From Deltaproteobacteria bacterium (lineage in GTDB: Bacteria > Desulfobacterota > Desulfarculia > Adiutricales > Adiutricaceae): a stretch of DNA of 40,266 bases. The stretch lies in assembly GCA_031273455.1 (NCBI GenBank), contig JAISRZ010000007.1:1-40266 (forward strand), read 5' to 3'. A model generated the notes under the pieces. It worked only from the letters and a program-made list of their open reading frames with translations. It was not told the DNA's origin and searched no databases. The translations under genes were made by a program, and so were the position numbers. Positions 9,101 to 16,548 of the stretch are shown here, in pieces; the first letter of the stretch is position 1; the number at the start of each line of letters is the position of its first letter.

Positions 9101-9663
9101 TCTCCGACAATGACTTTGACTCTGACAAAATTGTAGGGGGCCGCACCAAAGCGAATTTTGACAGCGATAGCTTTCAGGTTGGCCTAGATATGGGGTACGC
9201 CATCCCGTTTACCGAGAGCTTTAGCTTAACCCCCAGCGCCGGCTTAAATTATGTTCACGTCAAGCAAAAAAGATGGTCTGAGCGGATCGCCTTTGATCCC
9301 CGTGACATTCTGGTGGCTAACTGGTTCGATGACAGCGAAATTGATTATCTTGAGGTTCCAGTTAATGTAAAACTGAGCGGGTCTTTCCAGACCGTCGGTG
9401 GGGTGACGATATCGCCTAAGGCTAGCTTGGGTATGGTTTTGGTGGCCGATAAACCGAACCGGGATATCCGGGTAGGTTTTGTGGGTTCCAATGAGCGGTT
9501 CTCTATTCGAGGGATCGACTCTGGGAAGAATCGTTTTGTGGCCAACGCTGGCTTAAAAGTCCAGGCTAATGACACCTTGGATGTATTTTTGGATTATGAT
9601 TTTGAGTCTCGCTCCTCTTACAAGTCCCATGGGGCGCAACTGGGGCTGGGCGTTTCTTTTTAG
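6133..9663 (+). CDS. large autotransporter (type Va) with beta-helix-like passenger
   Basis: A 1176-aa surface protein. The start ATG at 6133 follows AAGGAGAG. Residues 1-28 are a Sec signal peptide ending SPALA before LDIS. The passenger (about 30-880) is rich in Gly, Asn, Val and Thr with repeated short beta-strand patterns. It contains two related blocks of about 140 residues (about 173-315 and 399-540). Both begin GKYEG, continue through GGELG and (F/V)GQG, then GG(N/R)I.(I/F)T...(V/Y)VNG, and end DANI or VANI. The C-terminal 290 residues form an autotransporter beta-barrel with alternating strands and the terminal signature GLGVSF ending in phenylalanine. No catalytic triad or RGD motif stands out, so an adhesin or surface-layer role is likely but unproven. 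A strong terminator follows. The upstream CT tract suggests variable expression. Confidence 0.93.
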   Translation: MFKRLSFGFVFAALLIAVGLTAGSPALALDISTNQVYTTPQNWTGERVRFVDGANIVFSSTSGTAQEMIVYGANVTLGANSVVTAEGDFDVNGKNGYQTTLYLLNGSSIIAGDSVSFETDDEDGGSQVKVNLLSGAEAKITSATSIHVTRNAFLEIGANGGSLTHLDTDSQIFIVGKYEGALAGDQSWFPFSVSPQANERAGGELGMRNNAKLTVSDMMYFGQGSELSMDFYNTTINIGDALYVVGGDHLVFHDVNVGYSPVEKSYRGAYFYGGNITITGNVDVNGPTKFQGALDANINPQVGHSSLFYSAGDFELLGASSGPNAGRAELLLQGQVTIKTPSGVIISSGGGTGEAELYAHNTGVGGDYSTLRAKYIIVNEKGEISIDPNSKLFTDGAFVLIGKYEGNKYEPENGIANSDQLPSGKGLSPGGSLHIDAGGELGVSTVLYVGQGASIAMDPSSKLIVGGGLYTYGGDMVFSELEVGTSALTYGGAHFDGGRIDFTDDVYVNGFTDFQADVVANIGSNVNFTTILDMEIENIAGKSPKVIMGPGSVFNVAVNAHEGLSVGNYEAGGGSAELRVLDNNYVPTTINVGQYIHVTAGGNLIVEDDSTLNVNIADTSSSIYGEGIAAVGLYGGDLPDLLDPETGQPHEADQVINGRGYLIIRENSVVNIDKRFYLGNNGVVDIAPNGRLNIANDFYFKKNGVYKVGATSAADVSLIDIGGTAYISKGAIVDIPTTLFDAVGETFLTAGAYYDDTLPISAFHKIERNGNDLVIGEIGSSDSIKVITDNGHSGGPNIGRASSFLDRVITSPNTSQELLTSLVGYFDEMLTLTESGATADAEKALRQLIGEEALSAGNIASDTVTQVRGALGNRFSAIHANQGSFSPASGNQDYLNRLWAAGFGSWSKQDDHEGLFGYEYDLGGVSLGYDREIDSVPNLTLGLNLALSSGKLKNNDGLSEIKVKTISVGGYGSYSFDNGLYLDASFGFGFSDNDFDSDKIVGGRTKANFDSDSFQVGLDMGYAIPFTESFSLTPSAGLNYVHVKQKRWSERIAFDPRDILVANWFDDSEIDYLEVPVNVKLSGSFQTVGGVTISPKASLGMVLVADKPNRDIRVGFVGSNERFSIRGIDSGKNRFVANAGLKVQANDTLDVFLDYDFESRSSYKSHGAQLGLGVSF

Positions 9664-9676
9664 CTAAAAGTCGCTT

Positions 9677-9713
9677 GGTGGAGCCTCATCGCTACCGCTG
9701 ATCGGGGTTTTCC
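9677..9713 (+). repeat. degenerate direct repeat, right copy (partner 5359-5393)
   Basis: Begins GGTGGAGCCTCATCGC and ends in a GTTTTCC segment. It is similar over its whole length to the left copy, about 4.3 kb away, and lies 14 bases after the autotransporter stop codon. Confidence 0.35.
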
Positions 9714-9769
9714 GACACCTAGGGTGTTTAAAATCTTCTTACCAATTTCGCCTCGGGAGAGGTATTTTG

Positions 9770-9802
9770 ACCGCCTTGGCTTAACCGCCAGGGCGGTTTT
9801 TT
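9770..9802 (+). terminator. intrinsic terminator of the autotransporter gene
   Basis: ACCGCCTTGGC and GCCAGGGCGGT form an 11-bp stem with one G-U pair around a six-base loop, followed by six Ts, 107 bases after the stop codon. Confidence 0.9.
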
Positions 9803-9957
9803 AGCGTCAACTTGAACGATTATTGTTCTTGTAGGACTTGGTCTTTCTTGATTTGACGGAGGGGATCTCTAGCCAATATCCATTATAAATTTAAGATAGT
9901 TATATAATAAATCTAAAAGAGTGTTATTTAATAATCCTGGTCTCTTCTGGATGAGAG

Positions 9958-11121
9958 CTAGTCAAGAAGATGTAACTTAACCGCCCTATTTAATTGGCCA
10001 GCTACCGACCGCCCGATAGCGGTCGCGAGGTTTACCGGGACGGCGTTACCTATCTGGCGCATACTTTCAGTCCACGATCCCTGGAAAAAGTAGTTATCTG
10101 GGAAAGTCTGGATCCTCGCGCTCTCCCGAACAGTGTAGTAGCGTATTGACCCATCGTCTAAGATGAGCGTGTTTTCGCCGCCGGGAACTCCGTGAACTCC
10201 AGCTTTGATGGTTTTCGATGGCTCATCTAAAACTGACCCTAAGTGGCCTGGGTATGGCTTAGCCCCAGCCCGATACTCATGGTTATAAAATAGCTTCGCT
10301 TCTTTAGTTCTTGGGTCGGGTAAATCAGCTAAGGCGTCCCGGACAGTTCTCCAGCGGGGAAGACTTATGGCCATCGCTTTAACGAACGGTTTTTTCGGCG
10401 GTCGTTGCCTTTGGGGGATTCTACGCTCCTCCCAGTAGGAGCCATCCCCATATTTAGCGTAATTGAGGGAGTCTTCACTATGGGTGGGTGGCGGAAATTC
10501 CCAATTAACGTCTAGGTCGCGCCGGAACCCCACAATAATGACTCGCTGACGTTTCTGGGGGGCCCCATAATCGACCGCGTTCACCAGGTGAAAGGTCACG
10601 CGGTATTCTAAGCTATCGTTGGCCCCATTAGCCTGACGCTTTTCAAGCGCTTTTAAGTGATCCACCCAGGAATTGTTTTGGTTTATGGTAACTTCTGGAT
10701 AAGAAAGTTGTAAAATTATGTAATTAAAGTAGGAGCGAAAGGAAGCCCGAAGTAAGCCTTTAACGTTTTCAAAGATAAACCCTAAAGGTCGGATCTCGCG
10801 GACCGCTCTGACCGCTTCTGGAAACATGTCCCGAGCGTCAGCTTGGGCTTTGTGCTGGCCCCCTAAGGAAAACGGTTGGAAAGTTGGCCCGCCAGAAATA
10901 AATTGGACCTTAGACCCAAAATCGGCGTAATTAATATCGCGAACATCCGCTTGGATGACATTCCGTTCCTCAAGACCAAAAAAACCTCGGGAAATATTAT
11001 CTTTAATGGTCCAACAGGAAAATTTATTCATCTCCAAGAGGGCGGTTGGCCGAAAACCAGCTTGATGAAGACCTAAGGCTAAACCTCCGGCCCCACAAAA
11101 CATTTCCAAAGATTGAATCAC
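9958..11121 (-). CDS. C5-cytosine DNA methyltransferase homologue lacking the catalytic Cys
   Basis: A 387-aa protein of the Dcm/m5C methyltransferase family. Motif I is FCGAGGLALGLHQAGF (8-23), motif VI is FENVKGL, motif VIII is QKRQRVIIVGF, and motifs IX-X end in RIQTFPDNYFF and IGNAVPVNLA, so the SAM-binding fold and target-recognition region look complete. Motif IV should read GGPPCQ with the nucleophilic cysteine; here it is GGPTFQPFS, with Thr80 and Phe81 replacing Pro-Cys (codons ACT and TTC). By family knowledge this abolishes methyl transfer. No frameshift or stop is present. The likely start is GTG at 11121; the ATG at residue 7 is an alternative. It lies downstream of, and in the same direction as, the type IIG enzyme, and converges with the autotransporter gene. 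Confidence 0.9.
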   Translation of the reverse strand: MIQSLEMFCGAGGLALGLHQAGFRPTALLEMNKFSCWTIKDNISRGFFGLEERNVIQADVRDINYADFGSKVQFISGGPTFQPFSLGGQHKAQADARDMFPEAVRAVREIRPLGFIFENVKGLLRASFRSYFNYIILQLSYPEVTINQNNSWVDHLKALEKRQANGANDSLEYRVTFHLVNAVDYGAPQKRQRVIIVGFRRDLDVNWEFPPPTHSEDSLNYAKYGDGSYWEERRIPQRQRPPKKPFVKAMAISLPRWRTVRDALADLPDPRTKEAKLFYNHEYRAGAKPYPGHLGSVLDEPSKTIKAGVHGVPGGENTLILDDGSIRYYTVRESARIQTFPDNYFFQGSWTESMRQIGNAVPVNLATAIGRSVAGQLNRAVKLHLLD

Positions 11122-11330
11122 TAGAACGATTTCCCAACAAAAAAATATAAAAATATAAAATAACGTATTTCCGACTGACAGTCAACATTAACGAGTATAG
11201 CTAGAGGCGGCGCGGGTTCACGGGGCGTGGGGAATGTAGCTCTTTGAAAAATGTCAGACTAGGATGGCCGGATCAGAAAAAATTTTTTTAAGCGATATTA
11301 AGTGATTTGCGTATGGCATAGCGTAAAGAT

Positions 11331-14300
11331 TTATTCCATATGTTCCGCTAATTCTTTAATCGTTCCAGTAAAAGCGGAATTTTTTCTCTGTAAAACCTTA
11401 AAGTAATTTAATATATGCAGTAAATTATCAGATGTTAAACCATAAAGCTTAGCGATTTGTATATCTAAATTAGCCTTTTTAGTCTCAAATAATTTTAATG
11501 TTAGATTCTCCTCTGTTTCAGTAATATTGAACGCGCTTTTAAGCGCCGATAAAGACTCAGGACTCTTATAATAACTTAATATAGCCGAATCTCGAACTAT
11601 CTGCGCAAAAACAGGATTTGACGCCAGCTCCTCATCGCTCGGCTGAGGTATTGGCAGACGGTAGACATAAGTTTTATTGACATTCATGGCTACCGAGGCT
11701 CGTAATATCCAGTCAACCGTCAAACTGTTAAAAATAGCTTGAGCGAAGAGAAGTTTGGCCAGAGATATCTCCTTAAATTCAATGGTTTTCTCCGCCAAAT
11801 TCGGAACGTAGCGACCGGGAATAGAAAGCCATAAAGAGTTTTGCGCGCCTATATCGCGAGGCAGGAGGGCCGCGATAAAAGTTCTTTCGTTAGTGTCGCT
11901 GGCGATAGCCCGAAAAGCCAAACGAAAATAATTTCGTTCTGGTCGAACAAAATTTCGTAAACGATCGCGTGAAAACAAATTAATAAAATCAGAAGAGCGC
12001 CGATATGAACGATAATAAAGTTGATTAGTGGCAAACCAATCATTTATATCTTTTATTAACCTTCTAGTTGCCCTCTCCCCCAAATAATCATCTAGCTCAA
12101 CCGGATCAAGCCAATATTCTGGTTGGCTGGCTTGAGCCTCGAATTGCCAAATCATTTCGCCCTTATAAAGGGGAATGTAACCTATTTTAAACTCTTTCTT
12201 AAAAATAGACTTGTCATTGGTCGCGTCAAGCTCTCGCCGAAAATCAAGCCATTCGGGTTTCAAAGCCGAAGATTTAAACTCTTTCTTAAAAACCGATTTA
12301 TCATTGGTAGCGTGAAGTTCGTTACGAAAATCTAGCCATTCAGGTTTCAAAGCCGGAAATTTAGAGTAGAGTTTTATGAGGATTTCCAGATCTTTTTTTC
12401 CGTCCGCTATTTCCAGATAAGCCCAGTGACGCGGAGACGTTAGCTTAATATCATCCAGACGATATTCAAACTTTCTTTCCGCGGTGTCTAAGACTTTAGG
12501 ATCAGTTAACGCAAATCTAGTCATAGCTTTTTGCTGATCGTCCACTGTGTTTTCGATTTGAATTAAACCAAATTTATATCTCGAGTCAACATCAGGAAAA
12601 ATTCCCAATCTATTTTCAAATCCGTCAAAACTATTTATCCTAAAATTTTTAAATATATGTTTTCTTAAAGCTATTGAGCCATCCTCGGTTAAGAGCCCGG
12701 TTGGCAAAACATAATTAAGAACGCCCCCATTGGCCAATAAACTTAAGGCTTTTTCCACAAAAAAGCGGAAAAGGTTACCATCGCCAGCTCCAGCGTTGTG
12801 AGGATATTTAACTTTTAAGTGCTCATTAATAACAAGCGCTCTATCTTTCGCTTGATCATACTTGTCTCTTATTTCAGGTATAGCCAAAATATCGGCGGCT
12901 ATTTCCTTTTTTTTACGGTTATCTAAGGTACGATAATTGAACTTATATTGGGAGAAAAAAAGAGGTTCCTCAAATTTAGTTTTATCCCAAGGAGGATTAC
13001 CTACTATTAGGTGAAAACCAGGACCATTGAAATTATGAGTTGAAAAAATTTCAGGGAATTCAACTTCCCAATTAAAAAAATTAAATTCTTGCTGACAATT
13101 GTCTATCTCAACCTTATATTTTTTTATCTCATTTTCGTAATCTGGCAAAACTTGGGGATTTCGCTCGGGGTTAAACCAGGAGAAAATAGGCGGTAGTGGA
13201 TACACCTTTTTAACTCTTAAAATATCTAAATAATTACTAAAATTAAAATAATTATTTAACTCAGTAATTTTTGGCAATATTTCGTTGTTATAAATTTGCT
13301 TAGATTTAACAATATCTTCATTTGTAGTATCATTGAGATAATTGACTGAAACTATTTCATCACGCATAAATTGAAAAGAATCAAATATTTTTGTAAAAAA
13401 TGCATTTTTAGCGCCATTAATTGAGTTATTATTATCGTAGAAAAAAGCTTCTTGCGATAATGATTCTATATCATTTCCAAGTAAACTATTTCCTGATTTT
13501 ATATTGCGTTCTATAAATGATAAAGGCGCGCCAAAAATGAAAGTATCCAACCATAAAGACAATCGCGCCAGTTCCGCGGCGAAAGGAGAAAGGTCAACGC
13601 CATAAATTGTCTTTTTTAAAAGAAGCCTTTTTAAAACCATTAACTCATCAAAAGCCATCGCCTCCGGCCTTAAATCCATTGACTGATAATTAGAGAATAT
13701 AGAGTTAATTTCAATATCTAAAAGTTCTCTTAAATTAGTTTCCGCCGCTGTTGCCAATCTTTCTAAGGTCATATTGGTCAAAATATTTAAGGCCACGACC
13801 AATAAATGGCCACTTCCGCATGAACAATCCAATATTCTAAGGTCCAAAACTGAACGCTCTTTAAAGGGTCCGTCTAACAATCGTTTAAGACCACTCGTGA
13901 CTAAAGGGACAGCTAAGGACAAAGGCGTGTAATAACTACCACTGACCTTACGGTTTTGATTACGATTAATTATATAAAAATCGCCTTTATTATATTCTTT
14001 AATCACAGTGATTTTTGTGTTTTTTTGGCTTTTTAACGTATTTAAATCATGAACGTCATAAAATCCTTCTCCTTTCTCTTTGGGGCTTTGAATTATCGCG
14101 TAGGTTTGATTTTCTTTGGCTACCCGAAACTCAAATTCCAAAAGCCCTTCATAGATTGTCCCCAATTGGGCTGGGGATAAAGGGGAAAAATCACGCTCAA
14201 AATCTTTGTCATGGTCTTTAAAAGTAAAAAGTTTATTAAAAATAGTAGATAAAATTTGATCGCTAAAAATAGTCGGGTTATTAAGTAAAGGTGTCTTTGT

Positions 14301-15344
14301 TTGGTCAAATAAATCAGTGCCTAGGTTATAAATATGTAAGCTAAGATCTCCTTTATCTAGAATAGTAAACAGCTTTTGGAGCTTTTTCCAACCGATACAG
14401 CGCTTCGAGTTAGGTCGCAACCGTTCCCTAATTTTCCTCAAAGAAACTGAGCCATACCCTTGACGCGGCGATAAATAATCTTGGTGACGATCCTCAAAAT
14501 AGGCTATAATAATTAGGCGAAAAAGTAAGAAAAGACTATTTTCAAAAATATCTTTTAAATCTTTTTGTTCCGCGGAGAGGTAAATAGCCCGCCCTATCTC
14601 CTCAAACAAAGAATACTCGCCCACTTCCCCATATATTACGGCCCTAAGGTCATCCTCCATTTTTCGCCGTAGGGTCTGGTCTAGTTCGTCTAGCCGCTCG
14701 AGCGGCGAAAGCCGCTCAAGGCTATCGGTTCTATAATTTTGGGCGTTAAACAACCGAAAAAAGAAATCGAATTCCTTCTTTTTATCGTCTTCCAGGATCT
14801 TATCTAAGTAAAAAATTACGTATCTTTTTTCGCTAGAAACTAAAGAATTATCTACAAAATACCATTGACGACCATTAGTTAAAAAACCCCTATTGATCTT
14901 AGCGCTCCGCAAATTAACAAGCGTTTGAATATAAGGATTAGCGTCTTGGGAAATTTTTTTAGTGTCGAGCGCATCGGTCGCGGCTTTGGACTCTAAAATC
15001 GCATCTATACCAGTCCAACTAGACTGACGATCGCTTTTCGATAAATTTATATAGTTATCACGCTTTGTTTTATCAGAAAATAGAATAGCGTCAATTTTTC
15101 GCTCAAGGCCAGAGACAATTTTTATTTCCTCAACCTCATAAACCCAACCTAAATTTAATAAAATAGGTTTTATTACTTTTTCTTGAATTTTAGACTCATT
15201 ATACTGGTCTATATTGTTATTAGCGTCAAAAATATTTTTACACGCTGAAAAATGATTATCTAATTTATCAGTTTTTATCAATACGTTATCGATATGATTC
15301 TCAATGGTATGTTGACAAAAGCGTTTGTTTATATAGTATATCAT
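11331..15344 (-). CDS. type IIG (Eco57I-like) restriction-modification enzyme
   Basis: A 1337-aa single-chain nuclease plus adenine methyltransferase. An N-terminal PD-(D/E)xK-like nuclease region carries IDAILFS (D85) and GIDAILESKAA (E118, K120). The methyltransferase core has motif I DCSCGSGHLL (about 504-513), GVDLSPFAAELARLSLWL, and motif IV IVGNPPWDKTKF (about 783-794), the NPPW form typical of N6-adenine enzymes. The C-terminal part would be the target-recognition domain and includes a tandem 29-residue duplication (about 996-1053). All visible catalytic residues are present, so the enzyme looks functional. The gene is AT-rich compared with the metabolic genes, suggesting acquisition by transfer. 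A BREX PglX-type methylase is an alternative family, but no BREX partners are present and the N-terminal nuclease favours type IIG. Confidence 0.9.
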   Translation of the reverse strand: MIYYINKRFCQHTIENHIDNVLIKTDKLDNHFSACKNIFDANNNIDQYNESKIQEKVIKPILLNLGWVYEVEEIKIVSGLERKIDAILFSDKTKRDNYINLSKSDRQSSWTGIDAILESKAATDALDTKKISQDANPYIQTLVNLRSAKINRGFLTNGRQWYFVDNSLVSSEKRYVIFYLDKILEDDKKKEFDFFFRLFNAQNYRTDSLERLSPLERLDELDQTLRRKMEDDLRAVIYGEVGEYSLFEEIGRAIYLSAEQKDLKDIFENSLFLLFRLIIIAYFEDRHQDYLSPRQGYGSVSLRKIRERLRPNSKRCIGWKKLQKLFTILDKGDLSLHIYNLGTDLFDQTKTPLLNNPTIFSDQILSTIFNKLFTFKDHDKDFERDFSPLSPAQLGTIYEGLLEFEFRVAKENQTYAIIQSPKEKGEGFYDVHDLNTLKSQKNTKITVIKEYNKGDFYIINRNQNRKVSGSYYTPLSLAVPLVTSGLKRLLDGPFKERSVLDLRILDCSCGSGHLLVVALNILTNMTLERLATAAETNLRELLDIEINSIFSNYQSMDLRPEAMAFDELMVLKRLLLKKTIYGVDLSPFAAELARLSLWLDTFIFGAPLSFIERNIKSGNSLLGNDIESLSQEAFFYDNNNSINGAKNAFFTKIFDSFQFMRDEIVSVNYLNDTTNEDIVKSKQIYNNEILPKITELNNYFNFSNYLDILRVKKVYPLPPIFSWFNPERNPQVLPDYENEIKKYKVEIDNCQQEFNFFNWEVEFPEIFSTHNFNGPGFHLIVGNPPWDKTKFEEPLFFSQYKFNYRTLDNRKKKEIAADILAIPEIRDKYDQAKDRALVINEHLKVKYPHNAGAGDGNLFRFFVEKALSLLANGGVLNYVLPTGLLTEDGSIALRKHIFKNFRINSFDGFENRLGIFPDVDSRYKFGLIQIENTVDDQQKAMTRFALTDPKVLDTAERKFEYRLDDIKLTSPRHWAYLEIADGKKDLEILIKLYSKFPALKPEWLDFRNELHATNDKSVFKKEFKSSALKPEWLDFRRELDATNDKSIFKKEFKIGYIPLYKGEMIWQFEAQASQPEYWLDPVELDDYLGERATRRLIKDINDWFATNQLYYRSYRRSSDFINLFSRDRLRNFVRPERNYFRLAFRAIASDTNERTFIAALLPRDIGAQNSLWLSIPGRYVPNLAEKTIEFKEISLAKLLFAQAIFNSLTVDWILRASVAMNVNKTYVYRLPIPQPSDEELASNPVFAQIVRDSAILSYYKSPESLSALKSAFNITETEENLTLKLFETKKANLDIQIAKLYGLTSDNLLHILNYFKVLQRKNSAFTGTIKELAEHME
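12186..12359 (-). repeat. two-copy 87-bp in-frame tandem duplication inside the type IIG gene
   Basis: Units 12186-12272 and 12273-12359 are adjacent and the same length, and each encodes 29 residues containing ALKPEWLDFR and ATNDKS(V/I)FKKEFK. They differ at scattered, mainly synonymous or conservative positions, so the duplication is not brand new. It lies in the presumed DNA-recognition part. Confidence 0.9.
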
Positions 15345-15725
15345 ATATTTCCGTGTTAAACTGCCTGTAAATTTAAAATTAATATCTAACTGTAGAAAAA
15401 ATGTCTTTATTTATCAGTGGCTCCACATCGCCCAGTCTATTGGCTTAAACCCTTAATCCGTTTTATTACGCTCGTAAATCTAATTCTTGGCTGACCAAGC
15501 GTTAAATATCCAATTAACCTTACCCTCCCGCGAGTCTGGAGTCCAGTCCTGCCTAGGTCAGCCCCTCTGGCTGGTCGTCCAAGCGGTTACGTCAAACTTA
15601 GAACTTTTCATATTTTTTTAATAATTAATAACTAATATATGTATAATATATTAAGTGTTTAATGAGTTTTTACCATAATATTTTTTGATAAAACTATCTA
15701 TCAAGCTCGAGAATTTAATGATTAG

Positions 15726-15745
15726 CCATATAATTTATTATATGG
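15726..15745. promoter_or_regulatory. perfect inverted repeat, operator-like
   Basis: CCATATAA-TTTA-TTATATGG, 50 bp upstream of the predicted mobB-operon promoter. It could be an operator or a weak hairpin between the two divergent transcription units. A second dyad, TTGATA-N8-TATCAA, lies 22 bases further left. The binding protein is unknown. Confidence 0.45.
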
Positions 15746-15794
15746 AAAAATGAGGCCAAGTCAAGTGGCCAATAATGATAAGATGAGTCGCCAG

Positions 15795-15824
15795 TTGGAC
15801 TGGTTCTGGTTTAAGATGTATTAT
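15795..15824 (+). promoter_or_regulatory. predicted promoter of the mobB-lysR-AOR operon
   Basis: TTGGAC (15795-15800), an 18-base spacer and TATTAT (15819-15824). Canonical spacing puts +1 at 15831, exactly the first base of the leader's 5' helix, which supports both calls. Confidence 0.6.
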
Positions 15825-15830
15825 AAAAGT

Positions 15831-15976
15831 GAGGGGGCGCTAGAAAGTCGCGACTTAAAGGTTTAGCCGGTGGGCGCCCTCCAATAAACCGTAAGCGCTG
15901 ACTAAGGTTAAAACTTTAGCCTTTGATTAACCTTAGCTTCGGGAAAAATCTAGTGATTTTAGGGCTTTATTTTTTT
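15831..15976 (+). ncRNA. structured 5' leader upstream of mobB, possible riboswitch or attenuator
   Basis: From the predicted +1, 15831-15835 pairs with 15877-15881 and 15838-15840 with 15874-15876 (8 bp with a two-base bulge). The segment 15860-15865 (GGTTTA), inside that loop, pairs with 15885-15890 (TAAACC) outside it, giving H-type pseudoknot geometry. A perfect 10-bp hairpin follows (CTAAGGTTAA 15902-15911 with TTAACCTTAG 15927-15936). Next is an AAAATC/GATTTT hairpin (15945-15960) and a seven-T run (15970-15976) that could act as a conditional terminator. I do not recognise the Moco/Tuco consensus with certainty. The pairing is seen by eye; ligand and function are inference. Confidence 0.45.
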
Positions 15977-16039
15977 GGGGAATTGTGCGAAAATAAAGTA
16001 TACGTTTTAAAAGTTAATCTGTAACTTACTAGGTTCGAT

Positions 16040-16540
16040 TTGGAAACCGAAAAACAAAGTCCTCACCCCCCGGTGGTCGCGGTCTGCGGGACTAAAAACG
16101 TTGGCAAAACCACCTTACTGACTAATCTGATACCACTTTTAACGGCTAAAGGCCTTAAAGTCGCGGTTATTAAGCGAGACGCCCACGACTTTGAGCCAGA
16201 CGTTCCGGGCACGGATAGCTATAAGCTTCGGGCCGCGGGGGCTGGCGGGGTAGCGGTTTATAGCCCTAAAAGGCTCCTGGTCACCCAAGAGGCCACTGGG
16301 GTCACGGTTGAGGAGTTAGCTAGTCGTTTCGCGGACTTCCACCTCATCCTCTTGGAGGGGGGAAAACATTCCCCTTACCCCAAAATCGAAATCCTTCGCC
16401 AGGGTATCTCATCCGTCCCGGTGAGTTCGCCTCCCCATCTGGCTTTTTGCGTTGACGGTCCCTTTCAACCGACCGGAGCCCCCATTGTCGGGCTTTATGA
16501 CTATGATTTGTTGGTGAATATGATTGTCAGTCTCAGGTGA
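16040..16540 (+). CDS. mobB: molybdopterin-guanine dinucleotide biosynthesis protein B
   Basis: A 166-aa P-loop GTPase-like protein that assists attachment of GMP to molybdopterin, making the bis-MGD cofactor used by formate dehydrogenase. Walker A is GTKNVGKTT (about 17-25). It is followed by VAVIKRDAHDFEPDVPGTDS, the conserved MobB region with the H-x-F and D-x-PG-x-D pattern, then AAGAGGVAVYSPKR and LILLEGGKHSPYPKIEI. Length matches standalone MobB. The start is TTG at 16040 preceded by TAGG at a plausible distance; no ATG is available upstream. It is the first gene after the structured leader, and lysR starts 8 bases after its stop. Confidence 0.92.
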   Translation: METEKQSPHPPVVAVCGTKNVGKTTLLTNLIPLLTAKGLKVAVIKRDAHDFEPDVPGTDSYKLRAAGAGGVAVYSPKRLLVTQEATGVTVEELASRFADFHLILLEGGKHSPYPKIEILRQGISSVPVSSPPHLAFCVDGPFQPTGAPIVGLYDYDLLVNMIVSLR

Positions 16541-16548
16541 TCGCTATA

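Larger units (their letters stand above)
15345..16039. other. 695-bp AT-rich regulatory region between the type IIG gene and mobB
   Basis: No protein gene is visible. It contains two dyads (TTGATA-N8-TATCAA at 15685-15704 and a perfect 8-bp inverted repeat at 15726-15745), a promoter (15795-15824) and a structured leader (15831-15976). The half nearest the type IIG gene probably also holds its leftward promoter, but I cannot place that convincingly. Confidence 0.6.

Noticed and set aside
12123..12335. Plus-strand frame with repeated LFLKNR
   Set aside because: It is the antisense shadow of the tandem duplication inside the type IIG gene.
11331..15344. BREX PglX methylase
   Set aside because: No other BREX genes are nearby, and the N-terminal PD-(D/E)xK-like residues fit a type IIG enzyme better.
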